64,000 nt of DNA from Cyanobium sp. CZS25K (lineage in GTDB: Bacteria; Cyanobacteriota; Cyanobacteriia; PCC-6307; Cyanobiaceae): positions 62,001 to 126,000 of the forward strand of contig JAUCZB010000007.1 in the NCBI GenBank assembly GCA_030373325.1, given 5' to 3'. The notes beneath the pieces were generated by a model that was given only the letters and a program-made list of their open reading frames with translations, made no database searches and had not been told where the DNA came from. This document shows, piece after piece, positions 38,294-45,797 of this stretch (positions are counted from its first letter, which is position 1; each line of letters starts with the position of its first letter). A program made the translations under genes and the position numbers.

Positions 38294-38590
38294 TCAGACC
38301 ACCCGGAGGTCACCGACGGAAGGGATCCACCCCTGGAGCTGCCAGGTCACACAGCCGCTGAGAATCAGCGGATCCTGAGACACCAACGCCTCCGCAGCCG
38401 CATGATCCTCAGCCTGAAGAATCATCAGGCCACCACCACCCGGCTGACCCGCTGCATCGACGCGATAGCCACTGCTGACAAGCTCGCCGCGATTCCGGAG
38501 CTCCCTCACCCAAGCAAGATGCGCCCGGAGATGGGGCGTCACCGACTCGCGGGGCAGGCAGAAGGATTCGGTCTTGATGAACCAGGCCAT
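38294..38590 (-). CDS. YciI-family protein
   Basis: The 98-residue protein has the YCII-related ferredoxin-like fold pattern. The start is MAWFIKTESF, the catalytic-type histidine lies in PHLRAHLAWVRELRNRGELV, and GGGLMILQAEDHAAAEALVS and DPLILSGCVTWQLQGW follow. Family members act as small dehalogenase-like or peroxide-linked enzymes, but most lack a known substrate. It lies beside the glycosyltransferase relic and ends where that region stops. Confidence 0.8.
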   Translation of the reverse strand: MAWFIKTESFCLPRESVTPHLRAHLAWVRELRNRGELVSSGYRVDAAGQPGGGGLMILQAEDHAAAEALVSQDPLILSGCVTWQLQGWIPSVGDLRVV

Positions 38591-38674
38591 GGTCGCCGTG
38601 TGTCAGCACCATCAATTCTCTCTGACCGGCCAGGGGGAGTAGGAAGGAGACGGACGATCGAACGGACCCACCCC

Positions 38675-38839
38675 ATGTCGAAATCACAGCTCAACGCCTT
38701 TCTGACGAAGGTGGCAGCGGATCCAGCCCTCAAAGCCAGGGTGGATGCTGCTGCCGACTCCGATGCCGTGGTGGCGATCGCCCTGAGCGAAGGTCACCTG
38801 TTCTCGCCAGCCACCCTCAAACGGTCCGAACGGGGTTGA
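38675..38839 (+). CDS. Nif11-like peptide
   Basis: This 54-residue product (MSKSQLNAFLTKVAADPALK and so on) matches the Nif11/nitrile-hydratase-leader fold, with AAADSDAVVAIALSEGHLF. Such domains often act as leaders of ribosomally made, modified peptides in picocyanobacteria. Here the protein stops right after the leader-like part (SPATLKRSERG), with no obvious core peptide. No lanthipeptide-type modification enzyme is in the window. Confidence 0.72.
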   Translation: MSKSQLNAFLTKVAADPALKARVDAAADSDAVVAIALSEGHLFSPATLKRSERG

Positions 38840-38869
38840 ACCGCGGAACGCCCCTGGTGAAGGGCTGAC

Positions 38870-40351
38870 TCAGGCCGCCACCCAGCTGCCATGCAGGCCA
38901 TGGGGGATCGCCAACGGCAACTCCACCAGCGCCTGCTCCTGCATGGAGGCGGCATCCAGCACCACCAGATCGCTGGCGCGCCGGGCCCCGTTCCAGAACA
39001 GGCCCAGCACCCAGCCGTCATCCTCGGCCGTGGCGCCGGGCCGCGGCACCATGATCGGCTCACTGACGAAGCCCCTTGGCGCTGCGCTCCAGACCCGCGT
39101 CTCCCCACCGTGGAGATCGAGCTTCATCAGGGCCTGCAGCGGGTCGTTGCCCCGTTCCCGCTCCGCCACCGCCATCCAGCCGTAGCGGCTCTCCAACCCC
39201 ACCCGCGCCGGGGCCACCATGGCGAACTCACAGGTGCGCTCGCTCAGCCGCCTAGCGCTCACCCTGCCGCTGCCCAGATCGAGACGGCAGCGCTCCAGCA
39301 GACCCTCGGGAATGCGGTCGAAATCTACCTCCTTGTAATCCTGGTCGGGACCGATGGAAGGGAAATCGGCGTAGAAGATGCTGTCAACCACCACAGCATC
39401 ACCGTCTTCCCAGGCATTGAGGTGGTGGAACACGAACCCTTCCGGGGCCTCCAGCACCCGCGGCTCCTGGCCGGCGAAGGCGCCGTCCTGGCGGGGGATC
39501 AACCAGAACTGGCCCCGGGCGCCGGGGCGGGATTTCAGGCACTGGGCGGCCCCTTTGCGGCCGAGCACGTAGGGCAGGGGGTTGAAGTCGATCGCGTTCT
39601 GCAGGAACACCGCCCAGTTGGGGGTGATGGCGAAATCGTGCAGGAAGGCGAAGCCCGGGAAGCTGTGGCTGGAATCGGCCAGAAGGGTACCGGCCTCGGG
39701 GCCGCTGGCCGCGAATTCCATCAGCCGCACCGTGCTGCGGGGGCCAGCCTTCACCCCGAAGGTGACCATCCGGGGGGCACCGTGGTGGCCGGGGTCGAAA
39801 CGGGGGTGGGCACTGAAGGCCTCACCGGGCTTGAGGACCCCATCCAGCAGGGTCAGGCCCCGCGTTTCGAGGCTGAGGGGATCCAGCGCATGGGGGGAGC
39901 TCGCCTCCCAGAGGGCGAGCAGCTGGTCGCCGAGCCTCACCACATGGGTGTTGGCGATGTTCTTGAGCCGCAGGTCGAAGGCGTTGGCCAGGGGGCCACC
40001 CGGTTTGGGCGTACCGAACACGCCGCGGTACAGATAGGTGCCGGCCTTCTCCTCCGCCAACCAGCCCTCCGTGCGCACGAAGCGGTTGCTGAGCTGAGCT
40101 CCGCCTGCGGTGAACCGCAGGGCGGTGATCATCCCGTCACCGTCGAAGGGGTGATGGACCCAGTGGCCGCCCCGTTCCAGCCGGCCGGGGCCGTTGCGGT
40201 AAAGGGTGCCATTCAGCTGGGCAGGGATGGTGCCCCGGCTGGCCACCAGCTGCACATCGGTGAGCTCCTCACTGACGTTGCCGAAGGAGCTGGCCCAGTC
40301 GGAGCGGTCGTAGGCAGGCGAAGCCGCGCCAGCGGGGGAAGCAACGGTCAT
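38870..40351 (-). CDS. Carotenoid oxygenase (RPE65/CCD family)
   Basis: The 493-residue non-heme iron enzyme retains all four histidine-ligand segments: AHPRFDPG, FLHDFAITPNWAVF, VFHHLNAWEDGD and PHGLHGSW near the C terminus. The N terminus has LNGTLYRNGPGRLERGG and WVHHPFDGDGMI, typical of apocarotenoid-cleaving cyanobacterial enzymes. It may cleave apocarotenals to retinal-type products, but regioselectivity cannot be read. A small secreted-peptide gene and hisB lie upstream on the same strand. Confidence 0.91.
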   Translation of the reverse strand: MTVASPAGAASPAYDRSDWASSFGNVSEELTDVQLVASRGTIPAQLNGTLYRNGPGRLERGGHWVHHPFDGDGMITALRFTAGGAQLSNRFVRTEGWLAEEKAGTYLYRGVFGTPKPGGPLANAFDLRLKNIANTHVVRLGDQLLALWEASSPHALDPLSLETRGLTLLDGVLKPGEAFSAHPRFDPGHHGAPRMVTFGVKAGPRSTVRLMEFAASGPEAGTLLADSSHSFPGFAFLHDFAITPNWAVFLQNAIDFNPLPYVLGRKGAAQCLKSRPGARGQFWLIPRQDGAFAGQEPRVLEAPEGFVFHHLNAWEDGDAVVVDSIFYADFPSIGPDQDYKEVDFDRIPEGLLERCRLDLGSGRVSARRLSERTCEFAMVAPARVGLESRYGWMAVAERERGNDPLQALMKLDLHGGETRVWSAAPRGFVSEPIMVPRPGATAEDDGWVLGLFWNGARRASDLVVLDAASMQEQALVELPLAIPHGLHGSWVAA

Positions 40352-40437
40352 CGGGTCAGCCCACGGAGAAAACAGCGCCAGGCGCTGCTTCGATTATCAC
40401 GTAACGGAGTGTGAAGGCGTGGGCGGCTGACCCGACC

Positions 40438-40596
40438 TCAGCCCTCGCAGGGCAGCTCCACCGCTGGACACGGGGGCTGGGAAACCGCACAAGGGGCTGC
40501 CTGGACCTGACTCGGCAGACAGTCGGCCGCCTGGGCCGGAGCGGCCATGGCGATGGTGGCAGCGAGACCAGCAACGAGCGCAAGAAGGGGTCGCAT
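40438..40596 (-). CDS. Small secreted cysteine-containing peptide
   Basis: This 52-residue ORF starts MRPLLALVAGLAATIAMAAP, a clean Sec signal peptide with likely cleavage at AQA/AD. The mature part is only about 29 residues, with four cysteines spaced through Pro/Gln-rich sequence (ADCLPSQVQAAPCAV, PPCPAVELPCEG). It lies 24 bases downstream of the hisB stop on the same strand. No family is known to me. Length below usual gene-calling cut-offs means it may be unannotated. Confidence 0.55.
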   Translation of the reverse strand: MRPLLALVAGLAATIAMAAPAQAADCLPSQVQAAPCAVSQPPCPAVELPCEG

Positions 40597-40620
40597 GGGT
40601 CTTGAACAGATCCCTGAATG

Positions 40621-41310
40621 CTAGTCGCCACCAGTCGGATTGCCTCCAGCTCCGGCCCGCTCCAGCACCCCCTTGCTGCTCGGCACCGCACCACCCCGGC
40701 GGGGGTCGATCTCCACCGCCTGATCCAGGGCGCGGGCGAACGCCTTGAAGCAGGCCTCGACGATGTGGTGGGAATTCACCCCCGCCAGCTGGCGGATGTG
40801 GAGGGTGAGGCCGGCGTTGTTGGCCACCGCCACGAAGAACTCCCGCACCAGTTCGGTGTCATAGGCGCCGATCCGCTGGGCGGGGATGGCCAGGTCGTAG
40901 CTGAGGTGGGGCCGGCCGGAGCAGTCGAGCGCCACCTGCACAAGCGCCTCATCCAGGGGGGCCAGGAAATGGCCGAATCGCCGGATGCCGCGCCTGTCGG
41001 CCAGGGCCTGGGCCAGGGCCTGGCCCACGGCGATGCCCACGTCCTCGTTGGTGTGGTGATCATCGATGTGGGTGTCGCCCCTGGCGGTGATCTCCAGATC
41101 CAGCAGGCCATGGCTGGCAAGCTGGTGGAGCATGTGGTCGAGAAAGGGGACACCGGTGGCCACCTGGCAGCGGCCGGTGCCATCCAGATCGAGGGCGACG
41201 TGGACGTCCGTCTCGCCGGTGACGCGATGGATCTCGCCGGTGCGCGCAGGGCCGGTTCGCGAAGAGCTGATGGTCACGCGGGCATCGGCGAGGGGCCTGG
41301 TCTGAATCAT
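40621..41310 (-). CDS. hisB: Imidazoleglycerol-phosphate dehydratase
   Basis: This 229-residue enzyme of histidine synthesis has the two manganese-binding repeats [16 protein letters not shown] and [16 protein letters not shown] in the first half, and [20 protein letters not shown] in the second. It is the single-domain form, without the phosphatase domain of enterobacteria. The ATG at 41310 ([10 protein letters not shown]) gives typical length. It diverges from the carbonic anhydrase gene. Confidence 0.96.
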   Translation of the reverse strand: MIQTRPLADARVTISSSRTGPARTGEIHRVTGETDVHVALDLDGTGRCQVATGVPFLDHMLHQLASHGLLDLEITARGDTHIDDHHTNEDVGIAVGQALAQALADRRGIRRFGHFLAPLDEALVQVALDCSGRPHLSYDLAIPAQRIGAYDTELVREFFVAVANNAGLTLHIRQLAGVNSHHIVEACFKAFARALDQAVEIDPRRGGAVPSSKGVLERAGAGGNPTGGD

Positions 41311-41403
41311 GCCAAAGCTCCCACCGCCATGCCCTGACAGCCGGACGCCCACATGGTGTGGAGCGCTACGGCACGGGGCCGCCGGGGATGGTGGTGTGGC
41401 CCG

Positions 41404-42006
41404 ATGCTGACCTGTCCCGGTGCCGTCCTCGACCAGCTGCGCGCCGGGCACCAGCGCTTTCTCGACGGCCATTCGCTCCATCCCCACAGCGATCGCCTGC
41501 GGATGCTGGAGGTGGAAGCCGGCCAGAGTCCCGTGGCGGCCGTGCTGGGTTGCGCCGATTCGCGGGTGCCGGTGGAGCTGCTGTTCGACACCGGCTTCGG
41601 CGATCTTTTCGTGGTGCGCAACGCCGGCACCATGAGCACAGTGGCTGCCATCGCCTCGCTCGAGTACGCCGTGAGCCACCTGGGGGTGCCGGTGATCGTG
41701 GTGCTCGGCCACGCCGCCTGCGGGGCGGTGGCGGCCGCCTTCGACCGGGAGCTCAGCCTGACGCCCAGCCTGGCCCAGGTGGTGGGCCAGTTGCGCATGG
41801 AGCTGTTCGGCCTCGGCGGCGAAGACAATCTGGAGGACGCCTGCCGCCACCACACCCTCAATGCGGCCCGCAATCTCGTCGATTCCAGCGTGTTGCTCAC
41901 CGACAGGCTCCGCTCGGGCCGGCTGCAGGTGGAGGCGGCCTACTACAACCTGCACACCACCAGCATTGAATGGATGGGTGCCGTGACTCCGATGCGGCAG
42001 GGGTGA
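41404..42006 (+). CDS. Beta-type carbonic anhydrase
   Basis: The zinc ligands and catalytic dyad are visible in [20 protein letters not shown] and [11 protein letters not shown]. Between them lies [16 protein letters not shown]. At 200 residues from the ATG at 41404 it has ordinary length; an ATG at 41353 would add 17 residues unlike the family. It hydrates CO2 to bicarbonate. There is no carboxysome gene nearby, so it may be a cytosolic or housekeeping enzyme. No signal peptide is seen. Confidence 0.9.
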   Translation: MLTCPGAVLDQLRAGHQRFLDGHSLHPHSDRLRMLEVEAGQSPVAAVLGCADSRVPVELLFDTGFGDLFVVRNAGTMSTVAAIASLEYAVSHLGVPVIVVLGHAACGAVAAAFDRELSLTPSLAQVVGQLRMELFGLGGEDNLEDACRHHTLNAARNLVDSSVLLTDRLRSGRLQVEAAYYNLHTTSIEWMGAVTPMRQG

Positions 42007-42061
42007 GCGGAATTGACCGACACATCAGGTGTTGGTTCTTCGGCTTCGGAAGTGGAGCCGA

Positions 42062-42844
42062 TCACATCCCCGTGATGCAATACCCCGCATCCACGTAGAT
42101 CACCTGGCCCGTGATGCCGCTGGCCAGGGGGCTGGCCAGGAACGCCGCCGTGCTGCCCACCTCGTCCTGGGTGACGGTGCGGCGCAGGGGGGCCTTCGCC
42201 TCGACGTTGTGGATCATGTCCAGGATGCCGCCGATCGCCGAGCTGGCCAGGGTGCGGATCGGGCCGGCGCTGATGGCGTTCACCCGCACCTGCTGCTCGG
42301 GGCCCAGCTCCGCCGCCAGGTAGCGCACCGAGGCCTCCAGGGCCGCCTTGGCCACGCCCATCACGTTGTAGTTGGGGATCGCCCGTTCGGCCCCCAGATA
42401 GCTCAGGGTGATCACACTGGCTCCTTCGCTGAACAGGGGCTTGGCGTGGCGGCACAACGGTGCCAGCGAATAGGCGCTGACCTCCAGCGCCCGGGCGAAG
42501 CCCTCCGCACTGATCGCGCTGAAGTCACCCACCAGTTCGTCCTTGCCGGCGAAGGCCAGGCAGTGGATCAGCACATCCAGCGACCCCCACTGCTCCGCGA
42601 CGCGCTGGAACAGGGCCTCGATCTGGGCAGGGTTCTGCACATCAAGGGGCTCGAACAGGGTGGGATTCAGGGGGGCGGTGAGTTCCCGCACCTTGGCCTC
42701 GAAGCGGCCCCGGTCATCCGGCAGGTAGGTGACGCCCAGCTCGCAGCCCGCCGCCGCCAGCTGCTGGGCGATGCCCCAGGCGATCGAGCGGTTGTTGGCG
42801 ATGCCGGTGACGAGAGCCTTCTTGCCGGAGAGATCGAGGAGCAT
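42062..42844 (-). CDS. fabI: Enoyl-[acyl-carrier-protein] reductase (NADH), FabI type
   Basis: This 260-residue short-chain reductase begins MLLDLSGKKALVTGIANNRS, the FabI-type nucleotide-binding loop. The active-site pair lies in LSYLGAERAIPNYNVMGVAK (Tyr-x6-Lys form), and NAISAGPIRTLASSAIGG follows. It completes the fatty-acid elongation cycle. The gene points away from the peptide-synthetase locus, leaving a 305-base divergent spacer. Confidence 0.95.
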   Translation of the reverse strand: MLLDLSGKKALVTGIANNRSIAWGIAQQLAAAGCELGVTYLPDDRGRFEAKVRELTAPLNPTLFEPLDVQNPAQIEALFQRVAEQWGSLDVLIHCLAFAGKDELVGDFSAISAEGFARALEVSAYSLAPLCRHAKPLFSEGASVITLSYLGAERAIPNYNVMGVAKAALEASVRYLAAELGPEQQVRVNAISAGPIRTLASSAIGGILDMIHNVEAKAPLRRTVTQDEVGSTAAFLASPLASGITGQVIYVDAGYCITGM

Positions 42845-43149
42845 GGAGTTCTGGGATGCCGGGGAGACGGCGGCTGCGGGTCTATGGGGGGATTCTCCCC
42901 CAGCAGGGTCCACGTGCCGCCCAGGACATGGACTGCTGGGCGGATCTCCGCCGTCGTTCCGATGGCACCGACCACCGTTACAGACAACCCTGTAACGGGT
43001 GGTCGGGAAGGAAGTCATCCAATGATTCGTCTGAACTTATAATGCGAAATGTATAGGGAAATCCTCCAGGATCAAAGTTCTCTCAGCACATGTCATGACC
43101 GGAATCCCAGGGCCCAGTCGACACCCTCCCCTCCCGAACGGGGCCGGCG
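42845..43149. other. Divergent regulatory region between fabI and the peptide-synthetase locus
   Basis: This 305-base spacer has no gene. The fabI side is GC-rich; the synthetase side becomes AT-rich from about 43020 and contains the dyad and -10 element described separately. It must hold promoters for both directions. No strong ribosome-binding site is seen before the ATG at 43150. Confidence 0.5.
42971..43043 (+). promoter_or_regulatory. Inverted repeat and -10 element upstream of the peptide-synthetase locus
   Basis: ACCACCGTTACAG at 42971-42983 and CTGTAACGGGTGGT at 42990-43003 form an almost perfect dyad (one bulged G) around six bases. A perfect TATAAT follows at 43038-43043, inside an AT-rich patch. 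The dyad could be a repressor operator, or a hairpin. There is no T run, so a terminator is unlikely. A good -35 is not visible at the right distance. Confidence 0.5.
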
Positions 43150-44937
43150 ATGGGGGCTGAACCAGTGCTCTGGTGGTGGCTGGATCAGGCCGTACCGGAG
43201 CCTTCGCTGCCTGCCCTTCTCGCCCCCGATGGCCTGGTGATCTCTCGCGGAGAGCTTGCCAGGGCCGTTCAGGCCACAATCATCCATCTTCGTGGGCAGG
43301 GCTGCACCAGCCTCGATCGATTGGCGCTGTTGATGGCCCCTGGGCCGGCGATGGCGGTCAGCCTGCTCTCCGGGATGGCCGTGGCTGCCGTGGCGCCGCT
43401 TGTGCCCACCGCACCGCTCGGGGTCGTGGTGGAGGACCTGCAACGGCTCAGGGCGTCACGCCTGCTGGTCGATGATCAGCCTCCGCCATCGCTGCTCGAG
43501 GCTGCTCACCGGCTGGGGTTGCCGGTGCTGGCGCTTGATCCCTTCCGATGGCCCGAAGCCGGTGGCTCGTCGAAGCCTGGCCGGTCGGCAGCGGACCTCG
43601 CCCTGCTGCTGCAGACCTCCGGCACCACCTCCCGTCCCAAGGTGGTGCCGCTCAGCCACGCCAATCTGCTCAGCTCCTCCCGCTCGGTGGCCGAGGTACT
43701 GGCCCTCGGACCTGAGGACCGCAGCCTGGCGGCGATGCCGCTGTTTCACATCCACGGCATCGTGGCTTCCCTGCTGGCTCCCCTGGTGGCCGGAGGCAGT
43801 GTGATCTGCTGCCGCGGCAACGCCCCCGGCGAGCTCCTGCGACTGATGGCCAGCCTGCAGCCCACCTGGCTGTCGGCGGTGCCGACCCTCCTGCAGGGGC
43901 TGCTGGCCGAGCTGGACCGCTCGGGGGCCGCACCACCGATCCATACCCTGCGACTGCTTCGCTCCTCGTCTTCCCCGCTGCCGCCAGCAGTGCTGGAGCG
44001 GCTCGAGGCGGTTTTCCGGGTGCCGGTTCTGGAGGCCTACGGGATGACGGAGGCGGCTCACCAGATCTGCAGCAACCGACCACCGGGGATCGCTGGGGGA
44101 CGCCAGCCCGGCAGCGTCGGAGCGGCCGCAGGTCCAGAGGTTGCCATCCTCGGGCCGGATCGGGACCTCGTGCCAGCGGGACAAAACGGAGAGGTGGCCA
44201 TCCGCGGCGCCAACGTGACCACCGGCTATGAAGCAGCCGATCACAGTGGCTGGATCACCGTCGGCGAGGGCGAGCGCTGGTTCCTCACCGGCGACGAGGG
44301 GTGCTTCGACGCGCAGGGGCGCCTGACGCTCACCGGACGGTTGAAGGAAATGATCAACCGTGCCGGCGAGAAGGTGATCCCCCGACGGGTGGATGAGGCG
44401 CTGCTCAGGCATCCTGCGGTGGAGCAGGCCCTGGCCTTCGCGGTGCCCCACCCCACCCTGGGCGAGGATCTCGCGGTCGCCGTGGTGCTGCGGGGCGGCG
44501 CAGCCGCTGAGGAGCAGGAGCTGCGCCGCCATGCCTTCACGGTGCTCGCCCCCCATGAGGTGCCCTCCCGCATCGTGGTGCTGGATGCATTGCCCCGTGG
44601 AGCCACCGGAAAGCTGCAGCGCATCGGCCTGGCCGAACGGCTCGCCGACCTCCTGCGGTCCTCCGGGGAACCGGCCTGCGGCGAACTGGAGGAGCTGATC
44701 GCCGCCACCGTGGCAGAGGTGCTGCAGCAGACACCGCCGGGCCGCGATGCCAACTTCTTCCAGCTCGGCGGCGATTCCCTGGCCGGCATGAGGGTGATCA
44801 GCCGGCTGGCCGAGCACCTGTGCCTCGATCTTCATCCGACCCTGCTGTTCACCTGTCCCACCCCACGCAGCCTGGCGGAGCGACTGGATCAGCTTCTGGA
44901 TGAGGGAGTGGCACAGCTGGAGGGACCCCACCCATGA
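43150..44937 (+). CDS. Adenylation-carrier didomain protein (oxalyl-CoA-ligase-like A domain + PCP)
   Basis: This 595-residue protein has an ANL-superfamily adenylation domain (about 1-500) with core motifs LLLQTSGTTSRPK (154-164), PLFHIHG (197-203), EAYGMTEAAHQ (295-305), FLTGDEGCF and RLKEMINRAGEKVIP. A carrier domain follows, with the phosphopantetheine serine in LGGDSLAG (Ser543). The Y-G-M-T-E-A-A-H and REMINRAGEKV-type motifs resemble plant/fungal AAE3 oxalyl-CoA ligases more than amino-acid-activating domains, so a small carboxylic acid is the likelier substrate. It is the first gene of the locus and overlaps the next by ATGA. Confidence 0.88.
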   Translation: MGAEPVLWWWLDQAVPEPSLPALLAPDGLVISRGELARAVQATIIHLRGQGCTSLDRLALLMAPGPAMAVSLLSGMAVAAVAPLVPTAPLGVVVEDLQRLRASRLLVDDQPPPSLLEAAHRLGLPVLALDPFRWPEAGGSSKPGRSAADLALLLQTSGTTSRPKVVPLSHANLLSSSRSVAEVLALGPEDRSLAAMPLFHIHGIVASLLAPLVAGGSVICCRGNAPGELLRLMASLQPTWLSAVPTLLQGLLAELDRSGAAPPIHTLRLLRSSSSPLPPAVLERLEAVFRVPVLEAYGMTEAAHQICSNRPPGIAGGRQPGSVGAAAGPEVAILGPDRDLVPAGQNGEVAIRGANVTTGYEAADHSGWITVGEGERWFLTGDEGCFDAQGRLTLTGRLKEMINRAGEKVIPRRVDEALLRHPAVEQALAFAVPHPTLGEDLAVAVVLRGGAAAEEQELRRHAFTVLAPHEVPSRIVVLDALPRGATGKLQRIGLAERLADLLRSSGEPACGELEELIAATVAEVLQQTPPGRDANFFQLGGDSLAGMRVISRLAEHLCLDLHPTLLFTCPTPRSLAERLDQLLDEGVAQLEGPHP

Positions 44938-45797
44938 ACCTTGGCGCTGCTCCGGGCACCCGACTCCGTGCGGCCCTTCGGGAGGCCGGGGAGGGGCAGC
45001 GAGTGCTGCCGTTCGTGGGGATCTACGACCTGTTCAGCGCCTCCCTGGCGGCCGAACACTTCGATGCCATGTTCCTCAGTGGCTTCGGGCTTGCCGCCAG
45101 CATGTACGGGCTTCCCGACATCGGCTTCGTCGGCTGGGGTGATCTCACCACCAGCACCAGTCGCCTGCGGGCTCTTCTGCCCGATCACCACCTGCTGGTG
45201 GACATCGACGATGGCTTCGGGGACCCCGCCGTGGCCAGCCATGTCGCCCGCACCCTGGAGCGCTGTGGAGCCTCCGGTGTGGTTCTCGAGGATCAGGCCA
45301 GGCCGCGCCGCTGCGGCCACCTCGACGGCAAACGGCTGCTCCCCCTGCAGGACTACCTGAACAAGCTCGGAGCCGTGCTGCGTGAATGCACTTCCCTGCT
45401 GGTGGTGGCCCGCACGGATGCCAGTGATCCAGACGAGATCCTTGAGCGCATCCAGGCGTTCGAGCAGGCCGGCTGTGATGCGGTGCTGGCCGATGGCATC
45501 AAGGATCTGGCTCTCTTTCCGAGGCTGCGGGCAGCGATATCCTGTCCGTTGTTCTGCAACGTGATCGGTGGTGGCAAAGTGCCGGCCTGCAGCCGCCGGG
45601 ATCTTGCCGATCACGGCGTGCAGGGACTGATCTACAGCACCCCTTGTCTGTTCGCTGCCCATGGGGCCATTGAGCAGGCCCTGGAAGGTCTGAAGCATGA
45701 GGAAGCGGAACTCTCCGTTGCTCTGGCAGCGCCGCGGGAGCTCTCCCATTGCAACGCGGTGCTGGAAGCCAATCTGAGGAGGGCGGGCGGATCATGA
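44934..45797 (+). CDS. Isocitrate lyase/PEP mutase superfamily enzyme
   Basis: The 287-residue TIM-barrel protein has SGFGLAASMYGLPDIGFVGW (49-68), the metal-binding acidic stretch LLVDIDDGFGDP (87-98), VVLEDQARPRRCGHLDGKR (116-134) and VVARTDASDPDEIL. RRCGH replaces the usual KRCGH loop but keeps the catalytic cysteine (Cys127), which points to C-C bond lyases or hydrolases such as methylisocitrate lyase or oxaloacetate hydrolase. A phosphonate-forming mutase is less likely, since those have EDKxxxKxNS. Flanked by ATGA overlaps on both sides, it is translated with the peptide-synthetase genes. Confidence 0.87.
   Translation: MNLGAAPGTRLRAALREAGEGQRVLPFVGIYDLFSASLAAEHFDAMFLSGFGLAASMYGLPDIGFVGWGDLTTSTSRLRALLPDHHLLVDIDDGFGDPAVASHVARTLERCGASGVVLEDQARPRRCGHLDGKRLLPLQDYLNKLGAVLRECTSLLVVARTDASDPDEILERIQAFEQAGCDAVLADGIKDLALFPRLRAAISCPLFCNVIGGGKVPACSRRDLADHGVQGLIYSTPCLFAAHGAIEQALEGLKHEEAELSVALAAPRELSHCNAVLEANLRRAGGS

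Noticed and set aside
42971..43003. Inverted repeat as a rho-independent terminator
   Set aside because: No T run follows on either strand, and it lies between divergent genes where no transcript would need ending.
44934..45797. A phosphonate pathway start (PEP mutase)
   Set aside because: The EDKxxxKxNS motif of true PEP mutases is absent; the loop is RRCGH, typical of lyases, and no phosphonopyruvate decarboxylase is nearby.
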